Source: an uncultured Peptostreptococcaceae bacterium (GTDB taxonomy: Bacteria; Bacillota; Clostridia; Peptostreptococcales; Peptostreptococcaceae). Taken from it: a stretch of 39,008 bases of DNA. Under the pieces are notes generated by a model. It ran no database searches. It saw only the letters and a list, made by a program, of their open reading frames with translations, and had not been told where the DNA came from. The stretch lies in contig CALWPP010000012.1 in NCBI GenBank assembly GCA_944383455.1, forward strand, positions 1-39,008, read 5' to 3'. Both the position numbers and the translations under genes were made by a program. Below are positions 1 to 10,754 of this stretch, one piece after another. The stretch's first letter is position 1. Each line of letters opens with the position of its first letter.

Positions 1-74
1 TATTTTGTTCTTTTTTTATTATCTCAAGAACAAGTAATAATATACTCTATAAATATACATAAGTCAATAGTTTT

Positions 75-269
75 TTAACTTATTTTTTTATATTTTTTAT
101 TCTCATAATAAATATCAGTGTTATCAAGGGGTTTATTAGAAACTCTTTTTATATTTTCTTTTAAACTTTCTTCACACACATTTATTGATTCTTTGCAAAA
201 ATATACTAAAATTTCTCCAAACAAAAATAAAAAACATACAAAACAAATAAAATTAAATATTCTAAACAT
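75..269 (-). CDS. Small hydrophobic membrane or secreted protein, unknown function
   Basis: A 64-residue protein that I do not recognise. Residues 5-24 are a strongly hydrophobic stretch rich in Phe, Cys and Leu, suitable as a membrane anchor or uncleaved signal. The remaining 40 residues are polar and Lys/Asn-rich. The ATG is preceded by a good AAGGAG ribosome binding site nine bases upstream, which is the main reason to treat it as a real gene. It lies beyond the lysS terminator, so it is probably transcribed on its own. A chance ORF cannot be excluded in such A/T-rich DNA. Confidence 0.5.
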   Translation of the reverse strand: MFRIFNFICFVCFLFLFGEILVYFCKESINVCEESLKENIKRVSNKPLDNTDIYYENKKYKKIS

Positions 270-456
270 ATTTAATCACTCCTTATAATATTAATAAATT
301 CAAAAAATATTCATAATTCCCTTGAATTTATTTTCTACTTAGAAATTTATATATTATCAAATTAATAGATTTTTTTTGAATAAGAGATTTTTATTTTCAT
401 ATTATTTTATCAAATGATAATTTTTAATGATGATAAATAATATATTTTTAAATAAA

Positions 457-492
457 AAAACTTTCAAAAACTAATTAGTTTTTGAAAGTTTT
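457..492 (-). terminator. Intrinsic terminator of lysS
   Basis: A perfect palindrome lies directly downstream of the lysS stop; its arms share the core ACTTTCAAAAACTA. On the minus strand it is followed by a T-rich tract. It closes the greA-lysS transcript. Confidence 0.85.
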
Positions 493-497
493 AATAA

Positions 498-2024
<1,527 letters not shown>

Positions 2025-2504
2025 TTATCTTCTTATGTCTAATATTTTAAACTTAGTTACACCATCTGGAACTAAAACATCAACTACATCTCCTGTTGTT
2101 CTTCCTAAAAGAGCTTTTCCAACTGGAGATTCATTTGAAATTTTTCCTTCGTAAGGGTCAGCCTCAGCAGAACCAACTATTGTATATTCAACTTCTTCTT
2201 CAAATTCTTCATCATAAACTTTAACTATTGAACCTATTGTAACAATATTAACATCTATTTGACTTTCATCTATAATAACAGCTCTTCTTATCATAGACTC
2301 TAACTTTAATATTCTTTCTTCAAGTTGAGCTTGTTCGTTTTTAGCTTCATCGTACTCAGCATTTTCTGAAATATCTCCAAAAGATATAGCAACCTTTATT
2401 CTATCCGCAACTTCTCTTCTTCTAACAGTTCTTAAAAGTTCTAACTCGTCTTCTAACTTTTGATAACCTTCTTGAGTTAATAAAATTTCCTTTTTATCTT
2501 CCAT
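2025..2504 (-). CDS. greA: Transcription elongation factor GreA
   Basis: Rescues backtracked RNA polymerase by stimulating transcript cleavage through the secondary channel. The 159 residues show the full GreA layout: an N-terminal coiled coil (about 1-75) with the acidic tip [13 protein letters not shown] (43-55, catalytic Asp44 and Glu47), then a C-terminal FKBP-like domain with the typical SPVGKALLG segment. Start is ATG with AAAGGAG upstream. A consensus sigma-A promoter lies in the 82-base gap to dusB, so greA-lysS can be expressed independently of the genes above. The greA-lysS pairing is common in Firmicutes. Confidence 0.97.
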   Translation of the reverse strand: MEDKKEILLTQEGYQKLEDELELLRTVRRREVADRIKVAISFGDISENAEYDEAKNEQAQLEERILKLESMIRRAVIIDESQIDVNIVTIGSIVKVYDEEFEEEVEYTIVGSAEADPYEGKISNESPVGKALLGRTTGDVVDVLVPDGVTKFKILDIRR

Positions 2505-2566
2505 AAACCCTCTAAAACTCCTTTACTACTTAGTATTTTTATTAGTACATTTAATTTATGCGCTAT

Positions 2567-2595
2567 ATTATAAGTTACTATAATTATTATGTCAA
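2567..2595 (-). promoter_or_regulatory. Consensus sigma-A promoter for greA-lysS
   Basis: On the minus strand TTGACA (2590-2595) and TATAAT (2567-2572) are exactly 17 bases apart, so both hexamers and the spacer match consensus. The -35 box lies inside the last codons of dusB. The leader to the greA ATG is about 55 bases. Confidence 0.85.
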
Positions 2596-3555
2596 GCTAT
2601 CTTCAATATACCTATCAAGTCTATTTATTACTTCTTCATAATTTTCGATTTTGTTTATTTCATCTCTAACTTTTGCAGAATTTTTAAGACCCTTTAAGTA
2701 CCACCCTATATGCTTTCTCATCTCTCTTACAGCAACATATTCTCCGTGTTCTTTAACTGCTAATTCTAAGTGTTTTTTAGCAGTAGTTATTTTTTCTTCT
2801 AAAGTCGGCTCTGGTAGTATTTCTCCAGTTTTCATATAGTAATTTATTCTTTTAAATATCCACGGATTTCCCTGTGCTCCTCTTCCTATCATTATTGCGT
2901 CACAATTAGTTTTATCAAGCATTTTTATTGCGTCTTCAACCTCAAATACATCTCCATTACCTATTACTGGTATATTAATATTTTCCTTTATTTTAGCTAT
3001 TATATCCCAATCAGCTTTACCTGAATAATACTGTTCTCTAGTTCTTCCATGAATTGCAAGTGCACTTATTCCACAAGCTTCTGCTATTTTTGCTATTTCA
3101 ACAGCATTTATATTATTATCATCCCAGCCTTTTCTTATTTTAAGAGTAACTGGTTTTTTTGAGTTTTTTACTACAGATGTTAATACTTTTTCTGTTAGAC
3201 TTGGATTTTTCATTAAAGCACTTCCATCACCATTTTTAACTACTTTTGGCGCAGGACATCCCATATTTATATCAAGGATTTCATTTGGATAATCATTCAT
3301 TATTTGAGCGGCTTTTCCCATAAATTCTGGGTCAGAACCAAATATTTGAACTGCAATAGGATGCTCTTCGTATTCTATATTTAACATTTTTTTAGTATTT
3401 GTATCATCATAACAAAGCGCCTTTGCATTAATCATCTCAGTATAAAGCATCCCGCAATCTTGTTCTTTACAAATAAGCCTAAAAGGTAAATCTGTAACTC
3501 CTGCCATTGGAGATAAAAATACCTTATTATCAAGTTCTAAATTTCCTATTTTCAT
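2587..3555 (-). CDS. dusB: tRNA-dihydrouridine synthase, DusB type
   Basis: An FMN-dependent enzyme that reduces uridines in the tRNA D-loop. The protein is 322 residues when started at MKIGNLELDN, which has an AAGGAGAA ribosome site. A longer frame runs upstream to 3600, but that extension crosses the coaX terminator and has no ribosome site. Typical motifs are LSPMAGVTDLPFR near the N-terminus, DINMGCPAPK with catalytic Cys100, and the IGRGAQGNPW segment. It follows the coaX terminator by a short gap and precedes the greA promoter. The nifR3/dusB next to lysS arrangement is common in clostridia. Confidence 0.95.
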   Translation of the reverse strand: MKIGNLELDNKVFLSPMAGVTDLPFRLICKEQDCGMLYTEMINAKALCYDDTNTKKMLNIEYEEHPIAVQIFGSDPEFMGKAAQIMNDYPNEILDINMGCPAPKVVKNGDGSALMKNPSLTEKVLTSVVKNSKKPVTLKIRKGWDDNNINAVEIAKIAEACGISALAIHGRTREQYYSGKADWDIIAKIKENINIPVIGNGDVFEVEDAIKMLDKTNCDAIMIGRGAQGNPWIFKRINYYMKTGEILPEPTLEEKITTAKKHLELAVKEHGEYVAVREMRKHIGWYLKGLKNSAKVRDEINKIENYEEVINRLDRYIEDSLT

Positions 3556-3580
3556 AAAAATTCTCCTTTCAATACATAAA

Positions 3581-3605
3581 AGGAATTGGATAAACTCCAA
3601 TTCCT
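3581..3605 (-). terminator. Terminator between coaX and dusB
   Basis: A perfect 10-bp stem (AGGAATTGGA with its complement) and 5-base loop start six bases after the coaX stop and are followed on the minus strand by TTTAT. The T tract is short, so some read-through into dusB is likely. Confidence 0.7.
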
Positions 3606-3610
3606 AAAAA

Positions 3611-4381
3611 TTATTCTTTATTTTTTTCGTGTATAATTCTAAGACCATCTAAAGTTAGCAAATTATCAACAGTATCTATAATATCAGTTTCTGATGCAAT
3701 TAAGTTAGCTAGTCCACCGGTTGCTATTACTTTAGTGTTTTCGTTGTTTAGTTCTTTTTTCATCATACTAACAACCTTTTCAACAAGACCAACATAACCA
3801 TAAATTATTCCTGATTGCATAGCTGATACTGTATTTTTACAAATGGTCATTCCAGGCTTTGTAAGTTCAACTCTTGGAAGTTTTGATGCTCTTTCAAATA
3901 AAGCATCACTAGATATCTTTATTCCTGGTGAAATAGTACCGCCTAAATATTCTGCCTTTTCAGATATTGCACAAAAAGTTGTAGCAGTTCCAAAATCAAC
4001 TATTATAAGTGGATATCCATACTTTTCAATCCCAGAAACTGCATTTACTATTCTATCTGCACCTACCTGCTTTGGATTATCATACTTTATATTAAGTCCC
4101 GTCTTTATTCCAGGTCCAACAGCTTTTGGCTTTATATTTAAATACTTGATACAAAAATTCTCAAGAGAATACATAATATTTGGAACTACTGATGAAATTA
4201 TTATATCATTTATTTTTGTAATATCTATTTTATCGTGATTAAATAAACTACTTATTAAAATTCCATATTCATCAGAAGTTTTGTTTTTGTCTGTGCTAAT
4301 TCTAAAACGTTTTATTAACTCTTTATCCTCATATATTCCTAAAACTATGTTGGTATTACCAACATCAAAAACTAAAAGCAT
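3611..4381 (-). CDS. coaX: Type III pantothenate kinase
   Basis: Phosphorylates pantothenate, the first step of coenzyme A synthesis. The protein is 256 residues from the start [11 protein letters not shown], which is the conserved N-terminal phosphate-binding motif of CoaX. A frame open further upstream, to 4420, would overlap the transporter gene and is unlikely. Other family landmarks are [12 protein letters not shown] and [11 protein letters not shown] (ATP and pantothenate sites). A GAAAGGG ribosome site lies seven bases upstream. The start sits about four bases after the stop of the ECF transporter gene, so the two are probably translated together and may form a pantothenate uptake and activation pair. 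Confidence 0.96.
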   Translation of the reverse strand: MLLVFDVGNTNIVLGIYEDKELIKRFRISTDKNKTSDEYGILISSLFNHDKIDITKINDIIISSVVPNIMYSLENFCIKYLNIKPKAVGPGIKTGLNIKYDNPKQVGADRIVNAVSGIEKYGYPLIIVDFGTATTFCAISEKAEYLGGTISPGIKISSDALFERASKLPRVELTKPGMTICKNTVSAMQSGIIYGYVGLVEKVVSMMKKELNNENTKVIATGGLANLIASETDIIDTVDNLLTLDGLRIIHEKNKE

Positions 4382-4385
4382 TTTC

Positions 4386-4979
4386 TTACCCTTTCTTTTT
4401 TTTCTTATATAAAACAGCACATAATGCAGAAACTATAAATCCTGCAACTATTGCTTCTGGTATTCCATTAGTTACAAAAGTTCCAAATAAAATTACATTA
4501 GCAGTTTTAAATACTCCTCCAGTTAGTTCTTGAAAAGCTTTCGCATACATATCGGCATACAACATATATATCATACCCAAAACACCTATAGTATTAATTA
4601 AAGATGCTAAAACTGCACTTATCCATCCTGATACCACCTCATTTTTAGATAGTTTTAATACTAACTTAAATGAAAAGTAAGCAATTATACCTATAAGTAC
4701 TCTTGGTAAAATAGAAACAAGTGGATTAAGTAGTACAAAATTAGTTAAAGTTGGAGTAGTTAAAGCCCTAATTAAACTTGTAAGTCCAAATATAGCTCCT
4801 AATATAACTCCAACCAAAGGACCTTCAACTATTGCTCCAATAATAACTGGAATATGCATAGTAGTAATATTTAAAGCTCCTATAGGAATATTTCCAAGCG
4901 GAGTCATTGAAAGTACTATCGAAATAGATAATAATACCCCTACTATTGTAATTTTTCTTACGTCTAAATTTTTCTTCAC
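4386..4979 (-). CDS. ECF transporter S component, probably pantothenate (PanT-like)
   Basis: Substrate-binding membrane subunit of an energy-coupling-factor vitamin importer. About six hydrophobic segments fill the 197 residues. The family-like features are the N-terminal helix, the loop around [18 protein letters not shown] and the following [15 protein letters not shown] helix. The best start is a GTG at 4979 with a GGAGG site five bases upstream; the open frame to 5048 has no ribosome site. The shared EcfA/A'/T module is not in the window. The immediate coupling to coaX suggests pantothenate as substrate, but that is inference from context; another vitamin or precursor remains possible. 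Confidence 0.8.
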   Translation of the reverse strand: MKKNLDVRKITIVGVLLSISIVLSMTPLGNIPIGALNITTMHIPVIIGAIVEGPLVGVILGAIFGLTSLIRALTTPTLTNFVLLNPLVSILPRVLIGIIAYFSFKLVLKLSKNEVVSGWISAVLASLINTIGVLGMIYMLYADMYAKAFQELTGGVFKTANVILFGTFVTNGIPEAIVAGFIVSALCAVLYKKKKKG

Positions 4980-5081
4980 AATAACCTCCGTTCTAGTTCT
5001 TAAAAAAGATACCAGACTAAAAAATTGTATAATTTTTCTTAAAGTCAAGCTCTAAAAATAGATACTTGCTAATTCTAATTA

Positions 5082-5110
5082 ATTTTAACAACGTAGATTT
5101 ATATTGTCAA
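5082..5110 (-). promoter_or_regulatory. Sigma-A promoter for the ECF transporter–coaX unit
   Basis: On the minus strand TTGACA (5105-5110) and TAAAAT (5082-5087) are 17 bases apart, one mismatch from consensus. It lies directly after the birA stop codon, giving a leader of roughly 95 bases to the GTG start. Confidence 0.75.
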
Positions 5111-5111
5111 C

Positions 5112-5894
5112 TTAAATATATCCATTTTCTCCTCTTATAGAAACTTCTCCAGACACTATATTTTTTACTTTTTGATAAGAGTCTTTAACAACTAAATCTC
5201 CATTATTATTAATATCAATACAAGTAACTAATTCCTTATTGTTATTTTTTGTTACATACACTTTTTTATTTATTATAGCAGAGAATTGTCTACATATTCT
5301 TAGAGTATCTTCCTTATCATCATTTTCTATATATAAATTATACAATCTTTCAAAGTTTACTAAAATCTCTCTTATAATATCAATTCTTGAAATATCATAT
5401 CCTTCCTTATAAATAGACGTTGCTTTATCCTTAATCTCATCATCAAAATCTAAAGTTTTTACATTTATCCCAATACCAGTAACTATATAATTAATACTGT
5501 CCTTTTCACAAGAAAGCTCAGTTAATACTCCGCCTATTTTTTTATTATTTAATATAATATCATTTGGCCATTTCATAAGAGATTTAACGCCTAGTTTATC
5601 AAAAGTTTTTATAATGCTAGCTCCAACTATAAGAGTTATAAAAGATGCTTTTTCTAAACTTATATTAGGCTTTAGTAAAATACTCATATAAATCCCTTCA
5701 CCACTATTTGATTTAAAACTTCTTCCAAGTCTTCCTCTTCCCTTTGTTTGTTCCTCACTTATAACTACAGTTCCATCTTTTTCAATATTTCCAATTTCTT
5801 TTAAATAAGTGTTGGTAGAACCTACCGTTTCTAAATAAATTATTTTTTTACCTATGAATTTAGTTTCTAAATTAATATCTTCTATAATTTTCAT
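5112..5894 (-). CDS. birA: Biotin–[acetyl-CoA-carboxylase] ligase, monofunctional
   Basis: Activates biotin with ATP and attaches it to biotin-dependent carboxylases. The 260 residues hold the catalytic domain with GRGRLG (52-57, adenylate binding), KWPND (108-112) and KIGGVLTE (119-126), then a small C-terminal SH3-like domain. Only about 18 residues precede the catalytic domain, so the N-terminal helix-turn-helix of bifunctional BirA is missing and it should not act as a DNA-binding repressor. ATG start with an AGGAG site. It follows the ftsH terminator closely and probably depends on read-through or a weak promoter there. Confidence 0.95.
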   Translation of the reverse strand: MKIIEDINLETKFIGKKIIYLETVGSTNTYLKEIGNIEKDGTVVISEEQTKGRGRLGRSFKSNSGEGIYMSILLKPNISLEKASFITLIVGASIIKTFDKLGVKSLMKWPNDIILNNKKIGGVLTELSCEKDSINYIVTGIGINVKTLDFDDEIKDKATSIYKEGYDISRIDIIREILVNFERLYNLYIENDDKEDTLRICRQFSAIINKKVYVTKNNNKELVTCIDINNNGDLVVKDSYQKVKNIVSGEVSIRGENGYI

Positions 5895-5913
5895 AAATTT
5901 CTCCTAAACTTAT

Positions 5914-5943
5914 AAAAAAGAACATAGATATAAATCTATGTCC
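5914..5943 (-). terminator. Terminator of ftsH
   Basis: On the minus strand a 10-bp stem (ACATAGAT paired with ATCTATGT, extended by a G-U and a G-C pair) and a 4-base loop are followed by six Ts. It begins about ten bases after the ftsH stop and precedes birA. Confidence 0.75.
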
Positions 5944-5952
5944 TTTAAATAA

Positions 5953-7974
5953 TTATTTATCTTCTAAATTTTCATCATCAATTATAGTTTCTTCTGATTG
6001 TTCAACTACTACTTCTTCAGAAACTTCTCTAACTTCTTCATTTTCTTTACTAGAGTCTACACTCTCTTCTTTTTTATCTAGAGAAATTTCATTTATAACT
6101 CCATCATTTTCTTCAGTAGTTAAAGCTTTTTCATCTTCTTTAGAAATTTCAAGAGATAATTCCATATTAAATGCCTTCACAAACTGCTCAGCATCTAAAG
6201 TTTCGTGAACTAATAATGCCTTAGCCACATACTCAAGATTTTCATCATACTTAGTAAGTATTTCTTTAGTTTTTTTGTATGCTTCATCAACTATATTATT
6301 TATCTCTTTATCAATTTCGTAAGCAACTTCTTCAGAGTAATTTCTCTTACTTGATAAACTATTGCCTAAAAATACCTCATCATCACTATCACCAAATGCC
6401 ATAGGTCCAAGTTTTTTACTCATACCATATCTAGTAACCATATTTCTTGCAGTTGATGCTACTCTTTCTAAATCATTTGATGCACCAGTTGAAATATCAT
6501 CAAGCTTTAACTCCTCTGCAACTCTTCCTCCAAGTAAAACTACTATATTTTCTTTCATTTCATTTTTAGTTGCATAGAATTTATCCTCAACAGGAAGTTG
6601 CATAGTAAATCCACCAGCTCTACCTCTTGGAACTATAGTTACTTGATGCACAGGACTTACATGTTCTAAAATGTGAGCACAAACTGCGTGCCCTGCTTCG
6701 TGATATGCAGTAAGTTTTCTTTCTGGTTCACTTATTACTCTTGATTTTTTAGCAACACCTGCTATAACTTTTGTTATAGCTTCTTCTATTGTTTCCATTT
6801 TTATTTTTTCTTCTCTTTTTCTAGCTGTAAGTATTGCAGCTTCATTCATCAAGTTTTCTATATCAGCAGGAGTAAATCCTGGAGTTCTTCTTGCTAAAAC
6901 ATCTATACTAACATCATCTGCAAGAGGTTTGTTTTTAGCGTGAACTTTAAATATAGCTTCTCTACCTTTAACGTCTGGTGCTCCAACAACCACTTGTCTA
7001 TCAAATCTTCCTGGTCTTAAAAGCGCAGGGTCAAGTATATCTGGTCTATTTGTTGCAGCCATTATTATTATACCTTGATTAACACCAAAACCATCCATCT
7101 CAACAAGTAATTGATTTAGAGTTTGCTCTCTTTCGTCATGTCCTCCACCAAGTCCTGCTCCTCTTTTTCTACCAACAGCATCAATCTCATCTATAAATAT
7201 TATAGCTGGAGAATTTTTCTTTGCTTGTTCAAATAAGTCTCTAACTCTAGATGCACCTACACCTACAAACATTTCAACAAAATCAGAACCACTTATACTA
7301 AAAAATGGTACTCCTGCCTCTCCTGCTACTGCTCTTGATAAATAAGTTTTACCAGTACCTGGAGGACCAACCATTAAAATACCTTTTGGAATTCTAGCTC
7401 CTAAATCAATGTACTTCTGAGGATTTTTTAAAAAGTCAACAACCTCTTGTAAGTCTTCTTTTTCTTCATTAAGACCGGCAACATCTTTAAATGTTACTCT
7501 AGTTTTTTCATCATCTTTATGAACTTTTGCTCTTGATTTACCAAAGTTCATAACTTTTCCGCCTCCACCTTGAGACTGATTCATAAATACAAACCATAAA
7601 ACTCCCATAAATAAAACAAGCATTATAGTTGGAAGCATCTCTACAAACCAAGGTGTAGAAGGTTTTGGCTCTCCACCAAAACTTAATTCTCCATTCTCTG
7701 CTTTCTCTAAGACTTCTTTAGAAAAAGTATCACCTACAACCTCATCAGGAATATATGACCTAAACTTTTTATTAGTATCTTTTATAACTCCTTCAACTGC
7801 GGTATCATTTATGAAGTATAATTCTGATATATTTCCATCTGTTAATTCTTGATATACTTTAGAAAACTTCATATTTTCTACTCTTTGAGCAGGTTCTCCA
7901 GTAAACTCAACCATTGCTACTATAATCAAAAATATTATTAAGTAAAAACCCCATCCTTTGAAAATTTTATTCAA
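5953..7974 (-). CDS. ftsH: ATP-dependent zinc metalloprotease FtsH
   Basis: Membrane-anchored AAA+ protease for quality control of membrane and regulatory proteins. In 673 residues: TM1 (about 10-23), an extracytoplasmic domain, TM2 (about 113-131), the AAA module with Walker A GPPGTGKT (203-210), Walker B IIFIDEID (258-265) and the second region of homology (about 307-325), then the M41 domain with HEAGH (425-429). Beyond about residue 610 the tail is long, acidic and low in complexity. The start codon is TTG at 7974, supported by an AAGGAGGG site seven bases upstream. It begins 27 bases after the tilS stop, and no hpt lies between them. Confidence 0.97.
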   Translation of the reverse strand: MNKIFKGWGFYLIIFLIIVAMVEFTGEPAQRVENMKFSKVYQELTDGNISELYFINDTAVEGVIKDTNKKFRSYIPDEVVGDTFSKEVLEKAENGELSFGGEPKPSTPWFVEMLPTIMLVLFMGVLWFVFMNQSQGGGGKVMNFGKSRAKVHKDDEKTRVTFKDVAGLNEEKEDLQEVVDFLKNPQKYIDLGARIPKGILMVGPPGTGKTYLSRAVAGEAGVPFFSISGSDFVEMFVGVGASRVRDLFEQAKKNSPAIIFIDEIDAVGRKRGAGLGGGHDEREQTLNQLLVEMDGFGVNQGIIIMAATNRPDILDPALLRPGRFDRQVVVGAPDVKGREAIFKVHAKNKPLADDVSIDVLARRTPGFTPADIENLMNEAAILTARKREEKIKMETIEEAITKVIAGVAKKSRVISEPERKLTAYHEAGHAVCAHILEHVSPVHQVTIVPRGRAGGFTMQLPVEDKFYATKNEMKENIVVLLGGRVAEELKLDDISTGASNDLERVASTARNMVTRYGMSKKLGPMAFGDSDDEVFLGNSLSSKRNYSEEVAYEIDKEINNIVDEAYKKTKEILTKYDENLEYVAKALLVHETLDAEQFVKAFNMELSLEISKEDEKALTTEENDGVINEISLDKKEESVDSSKENEEVREVSEEVVVEQSEETIIDDENLEDK

Positions 7975-8001
7975 AAGAAGCCCTCCTTTCGTTGTTTTAT
8001 T

Positions 8002-9387
8002 CTAAAGTTTATTAAAGGTAACCTTTAAAACCTCTTTTGTTTTTGGGTTAATTTTATAGTTTTCACTAATTCTTAAAGTTGAAACTGACATAACTTCACT
8101 TTCATCTTTTATAATCGGAATCCTGCATCTTTGTTCTTTAGGTATTTTAAGGTCTATAAACATATCTTTAATTTTTTTTGTTCCATTTGATAGCTTAATC
8201 TTATCGCCTTGTTCTCTACTAGAAATAGTTAATTTACCTTTTATTTTTTCTAGGTCAAAAGCAATTGAGTCATTATCTTTTTTCATACCCTTAAACTTTT
8301 CAATACTTACAATTTGAGTAGTTATCGATGAATCTATTTCTCTTATATTTATAAACCCTTCCTTAGGTACATTATAACAGAACTTAATCTCATCAATTAG
8401 TATTTCTTTATTAGTTATGACTATTTCAGTACTTGTTCTATAAACAAATATACTTCTAGGTAAATTTAGCATTTTATTTATTTTAGAATCATCTTCAAGT
8501 TCTAATATATCATAAATATGCTTTTTATCTATAGATTTAGTATCCCCTAATATTTTTTTTATACTAAGTCTTAATACTCTTAATTTGATAGCACTATGTA
8601 GTCCTTTATAAGATTGTATGTTTATATCAATTCTATCTTGACTAATATTTGCTACTTGATTGAATATTTTTATCGATTCTTCTTCCATATAACTATTATC
8701 TAAATCTAAACTAGAACTCATTCTAACTATTGAGTTAACTATATTTGAGTTGAAGTTTTCACTAAGATATGGTATCAACTCAAGCCTTATTTTATTTCTA
8801 GTATATATAGTTTCTAAATTACTTTCATCTATACGTGGATTTAAATTATGCTCTTTACAATAATTTTCTATTTCGTCTCTTTTTATCTCAAGAAGAGGTC
8901 TTATAACACCATCATCTCTTTTTATCTCAATACCTTTTAATCCTTGAAGTCCAGTTCCTCTTAATATTCTCATCAAAACTGTTTCTGCTTGGTCATTAAG
9001 GTTATGACCTACTGCAATTTTGTTTGATTTTGTTTTTAGTCTAACTTCATCAAACATCTCATACCTTAGTTTTCTAGCTCCTTCTTCAATAGATAAACCA
9101 TTTTCTTTGCAGTAAGTAGATACATCTTCAGATTTAACGAAACAAGTTATTCCCATTTCGTCACAAAACCTTGTAACAAAAAACGCATCTTCTTGAGAAT
9201 TAATACCTCTTAGTTGATGATTTAAATGAGCTGCATAAACTTGTATATTAATGTTTTTTCTTAATCTATTTAGTATATGAAGTAAAGTAATAGAATCAGG
9301 CCCTCCAGAAATACCAACTACTATCCTATCTCCATCTTCAATTAGATTGTGTTTTTGTATACTGCTAAGTACCTTATCAAAAATCAT
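8002..9387 (-). CDS. tilS: tRNA(Ile)-lysidine synthetase
   Basis: Converts the wobble cytidine of the CAU-anticodon tRNA-Ile to lysidine, so that it reads AUA. The 461 residues carry the PP-loop SGGPDS (27-32), the AAHLNHQLRG segment and, further on, GHNLNDQAETVLMRILRGTG, all hallmarks of TilS. The C-terminal region (about 380-461) matches the TilS substrate-binding C-terminal domain. ATG start with AAAGGG upstream. It leads the tilS-ftsH pair. Confidence 0.95.
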   Translation of the reverse strand: MIFDKVLSSIQKHNLIEDGDRIVVGISGGPDSITLLHILNRLRKNINIQVYAAHLNHQLRGINSQEDAFFVTRFCDEMGITCFVKSEDVSTYCKENGLSIEEGARKLRYEMFDEVRLKTKSNKIAVGHNLNDQAETVLMRILRGTGLQGLKGIEIKRDDGVIRPLLEIKRDEIENYCKEHNLNPRIDESNLETIYTRNKIRLELIPYLSENFNSNIVNSIVRMSSSLDLDNSYMEEESIKIFNQVANISQDRIDINIQSYKGLHSAIKLRVLRLSIKKILGDTKSIDKKHIYDILELEDDSKINKMLNLPRSIFVYRTSTEIVITNKEILIDEIKFCYNVPKEGFINIREIDSSITTQIVSIEKFKGMKKDNDSIAFDLEKIKGKLTISSREQGDKIKLSNGTKKIKDMFIDLKIPKEQRCRIPIIKDESEVMSVSTLRISENYKINPKTKEVLKVTFNKL

Positions 9388-9484
9388 TGAAAATACCCTT
9401 TCATTATTTTTGTATATGTAAAAATATCTAGTAAAACTAATATATTTTACAATATAAATACTATAATACCAAATAAATCAAATA

Positions 9485-9508
9485 AAAGGTAGTCTTTAAA
9501 CCACCTTT
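9485..9508 (-). terminator. Terminator after the DUF1934 gene
   Basis: A 9-bp stem with one G-U pair (AAAGGTGGT with ACTACCTTT on the minus strand) and a 6-base loop, followed by TTATT. The U tract is interrupted. It separates the ddl-murI-DUF1934 run from tilS. Confidence 0.6.
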
Positions 9509-9512
9509 ATTA

Positions 9513-9923
9513 TTAAAATTCACTTTTTTTTATTTCTATATCTAATACATTTCTACCTTTAAATAAGTCCTTTATATCTATATCATAACAAATATTTATA
9601 AGTAGTTTATTACTATCTTCTTGTATATTTATGTTAGTTGTATAAATAGACATATCAAATAAACCATAGGAAGTATTGTATTTTACAAAATCAATCTTTT
9701 CTTTACAAAAGTTCATGCTTGATTTAGTTTTTCCAAACTTTTTTAGATTTATTTCTTTATTATCGTTATTTATTATTATAGTGTTTGTGGTATCTTCTTC
9801 TTTATACATTATACACTTTTTGTTATTTTTTTCATAAAGTTCTCCAATAACATCTAATGATATTATATCTTCATTATTTTTTTCGTCATATTGTTTTGTA
9901 GTTATTTTTATATCTATTTTCAA
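9513..9923 (-). CDS. DUF1934 (YwiB-like) beta-barrel protein
   Basis: A 136-residue cytoplasmic protein made mostly of alternating hydrophobic beta strands. It starts with a KIDIKITTKQ strand and has the central YNTSYGLFDMSIYTTNI segment and a C-terminal LLINICYDIDIKD strand, which match my recollection of the DUF1934/YwiB lipocalin-like family. Its function is unknown. The start is TTG with AGGAG seven bases upstream. It lies 15 bases after murI, probably in the same transcript. Confidence 0.7.
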   Translation of the reverse strand: MKIDIKITTKQYDEKNNEDIISLDVIGELYEKNNKKCIMYKEEDTTNTIIINNDNKEINLKKFGKTKSSMNFCKEKIDFVKYNTSYGLFDMSIYTTNINIQEDSNKLLINICYDIDIKDLFKGRNVLDIEIKKSEF

Positions 9924-9938
9924 AATTTTTCTCCTAAG

Positions 9939-10742
9939 TTAATAATTTTGTATATCAACTTTTTCTATATCTTCTATTTTAATACCTAAAAATTTATTTG
10001 CTATACTTTCAAATTTATCGTCTATATGAGATACAAGATACTTATAACTAGACTTAGTCTTTGAAGTATTTAATAAATTATTCTCTGTTAAAATATTTTT
10101 TAAGTCATTTGCAGTTTCTTTTGCAGGGTTTACTAAATTTATATTATCACCAACTACTTTTTTTATAGTTTCCTCAAGTATTGGGTAATGAGTACATCCT
10201 AAAATCAGAGAATCTATATTATTATTAATTAAATCTTTTAAATAGTTTTTTGCTACTAGATAAGATTCTTCTTTATTAGAAAAACCATTCTCAACTAATG
10301 GAACAAATAAAGGACACGATTTTTCAAATACTATTATATTTTCATCTAATTTTCTTAATTCTTTATTATATTTTTTTGAGTTAATAGTTGCCTCAGTACC
10401 AATTACACCAACAACTTTATTTTTGGTAATATTTAAACACTCTCTAGCACCAGCTTCTATTACACCTATTATTGGTAAATCATATTTATCTAAACATTTT
10501 GAAAGTGCTAATGCAGTTGCTGTATTACAAGCTATTACGATAGCTTTTACATTTTTGGATAATAATAAATTAATAGCTTGAAAAGTGTATTTAATTATTA
10601 TTTCTTCAGACATTGAACCATATGGAACTCTTTTAGTGTCTCCAAAATAAATTATATTTTCATTCGGAAGTATATTAATAATTTCTTTTAAAACTGTAAG
10701 CCCACCAAGTCCAGAGTCAAAAACTCCAATAGGTCTATCCAT
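9939..10742 (-). CDS. murI: Glutamate racemase
   Basis: Makes D-glutamate for peptidoglycan. The protein is 267 residues from MDRPIGVFDSGLGG. The two catalytic cysteines are seen in ACNTATA (Cys72) and LGCTHYP (Cys183), with the Asp/Ser pair of FDSGLGG near the start. The frame continues three codons upstream to a GTG, but the ATG has the better-placed AAAGGTG site. It starts about 12 bases after ddl, so two cell-wall precursor enzymes are co-transcribed. Confidence 0.97.
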   Translation of the reverse strand: MDRPIGVFDSGLGGLTVLKEIINILPNENIIYFGDTKRVPYGSMSEEIIIKYTFQAINLLLSKNVKAIVIACNTATALALSKCLDKYDLPIIGVIEAGARECLNITKNKVVGVIGTEATINSKKYNKELRKLDENIIVFEKSCPLFVPLVENGFSNKEESYLVAKNYLKDLINNNIDSLILGCTHYPILEETIKKVVGDNINLVNPAKETANDLKNILTENNLLNTSKTKSSYKYLVSHIDDKFESIANKFLGIKIEDIEKVDIQNY

Positions 10743-10754
10743 AAAAAACACCTT

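Noticed and set aside
5..33. Inverted repeat TTGTTCTT…AAGAACAA as terminator
   Set aside because: The loop is 13 bases, the stem is AT-rich and no T tract follows on either strand; it may be chance.
404..436. Fur-box-like sequence
   Set aside because: The ATTATCA and TGATAA elements are in the wrong relative orientation and spacing for the Fur consensus.
3843..4238. 131-codon open frame on the plus strand
   Set aside because: It lies wholly opposite coaX, has no ribosome site, and its translation has no recognisable pattern; it is a shadow frame.
5065..5110. Possible BirA operator (TTGTTAA…TTAGCAA) near the ECF transporter promoter
   Set aside because: The half-sites are 12 bases apart instead of about 18 and one is mismatched, and the BirA encoded here lacks a DNA-binding domain.
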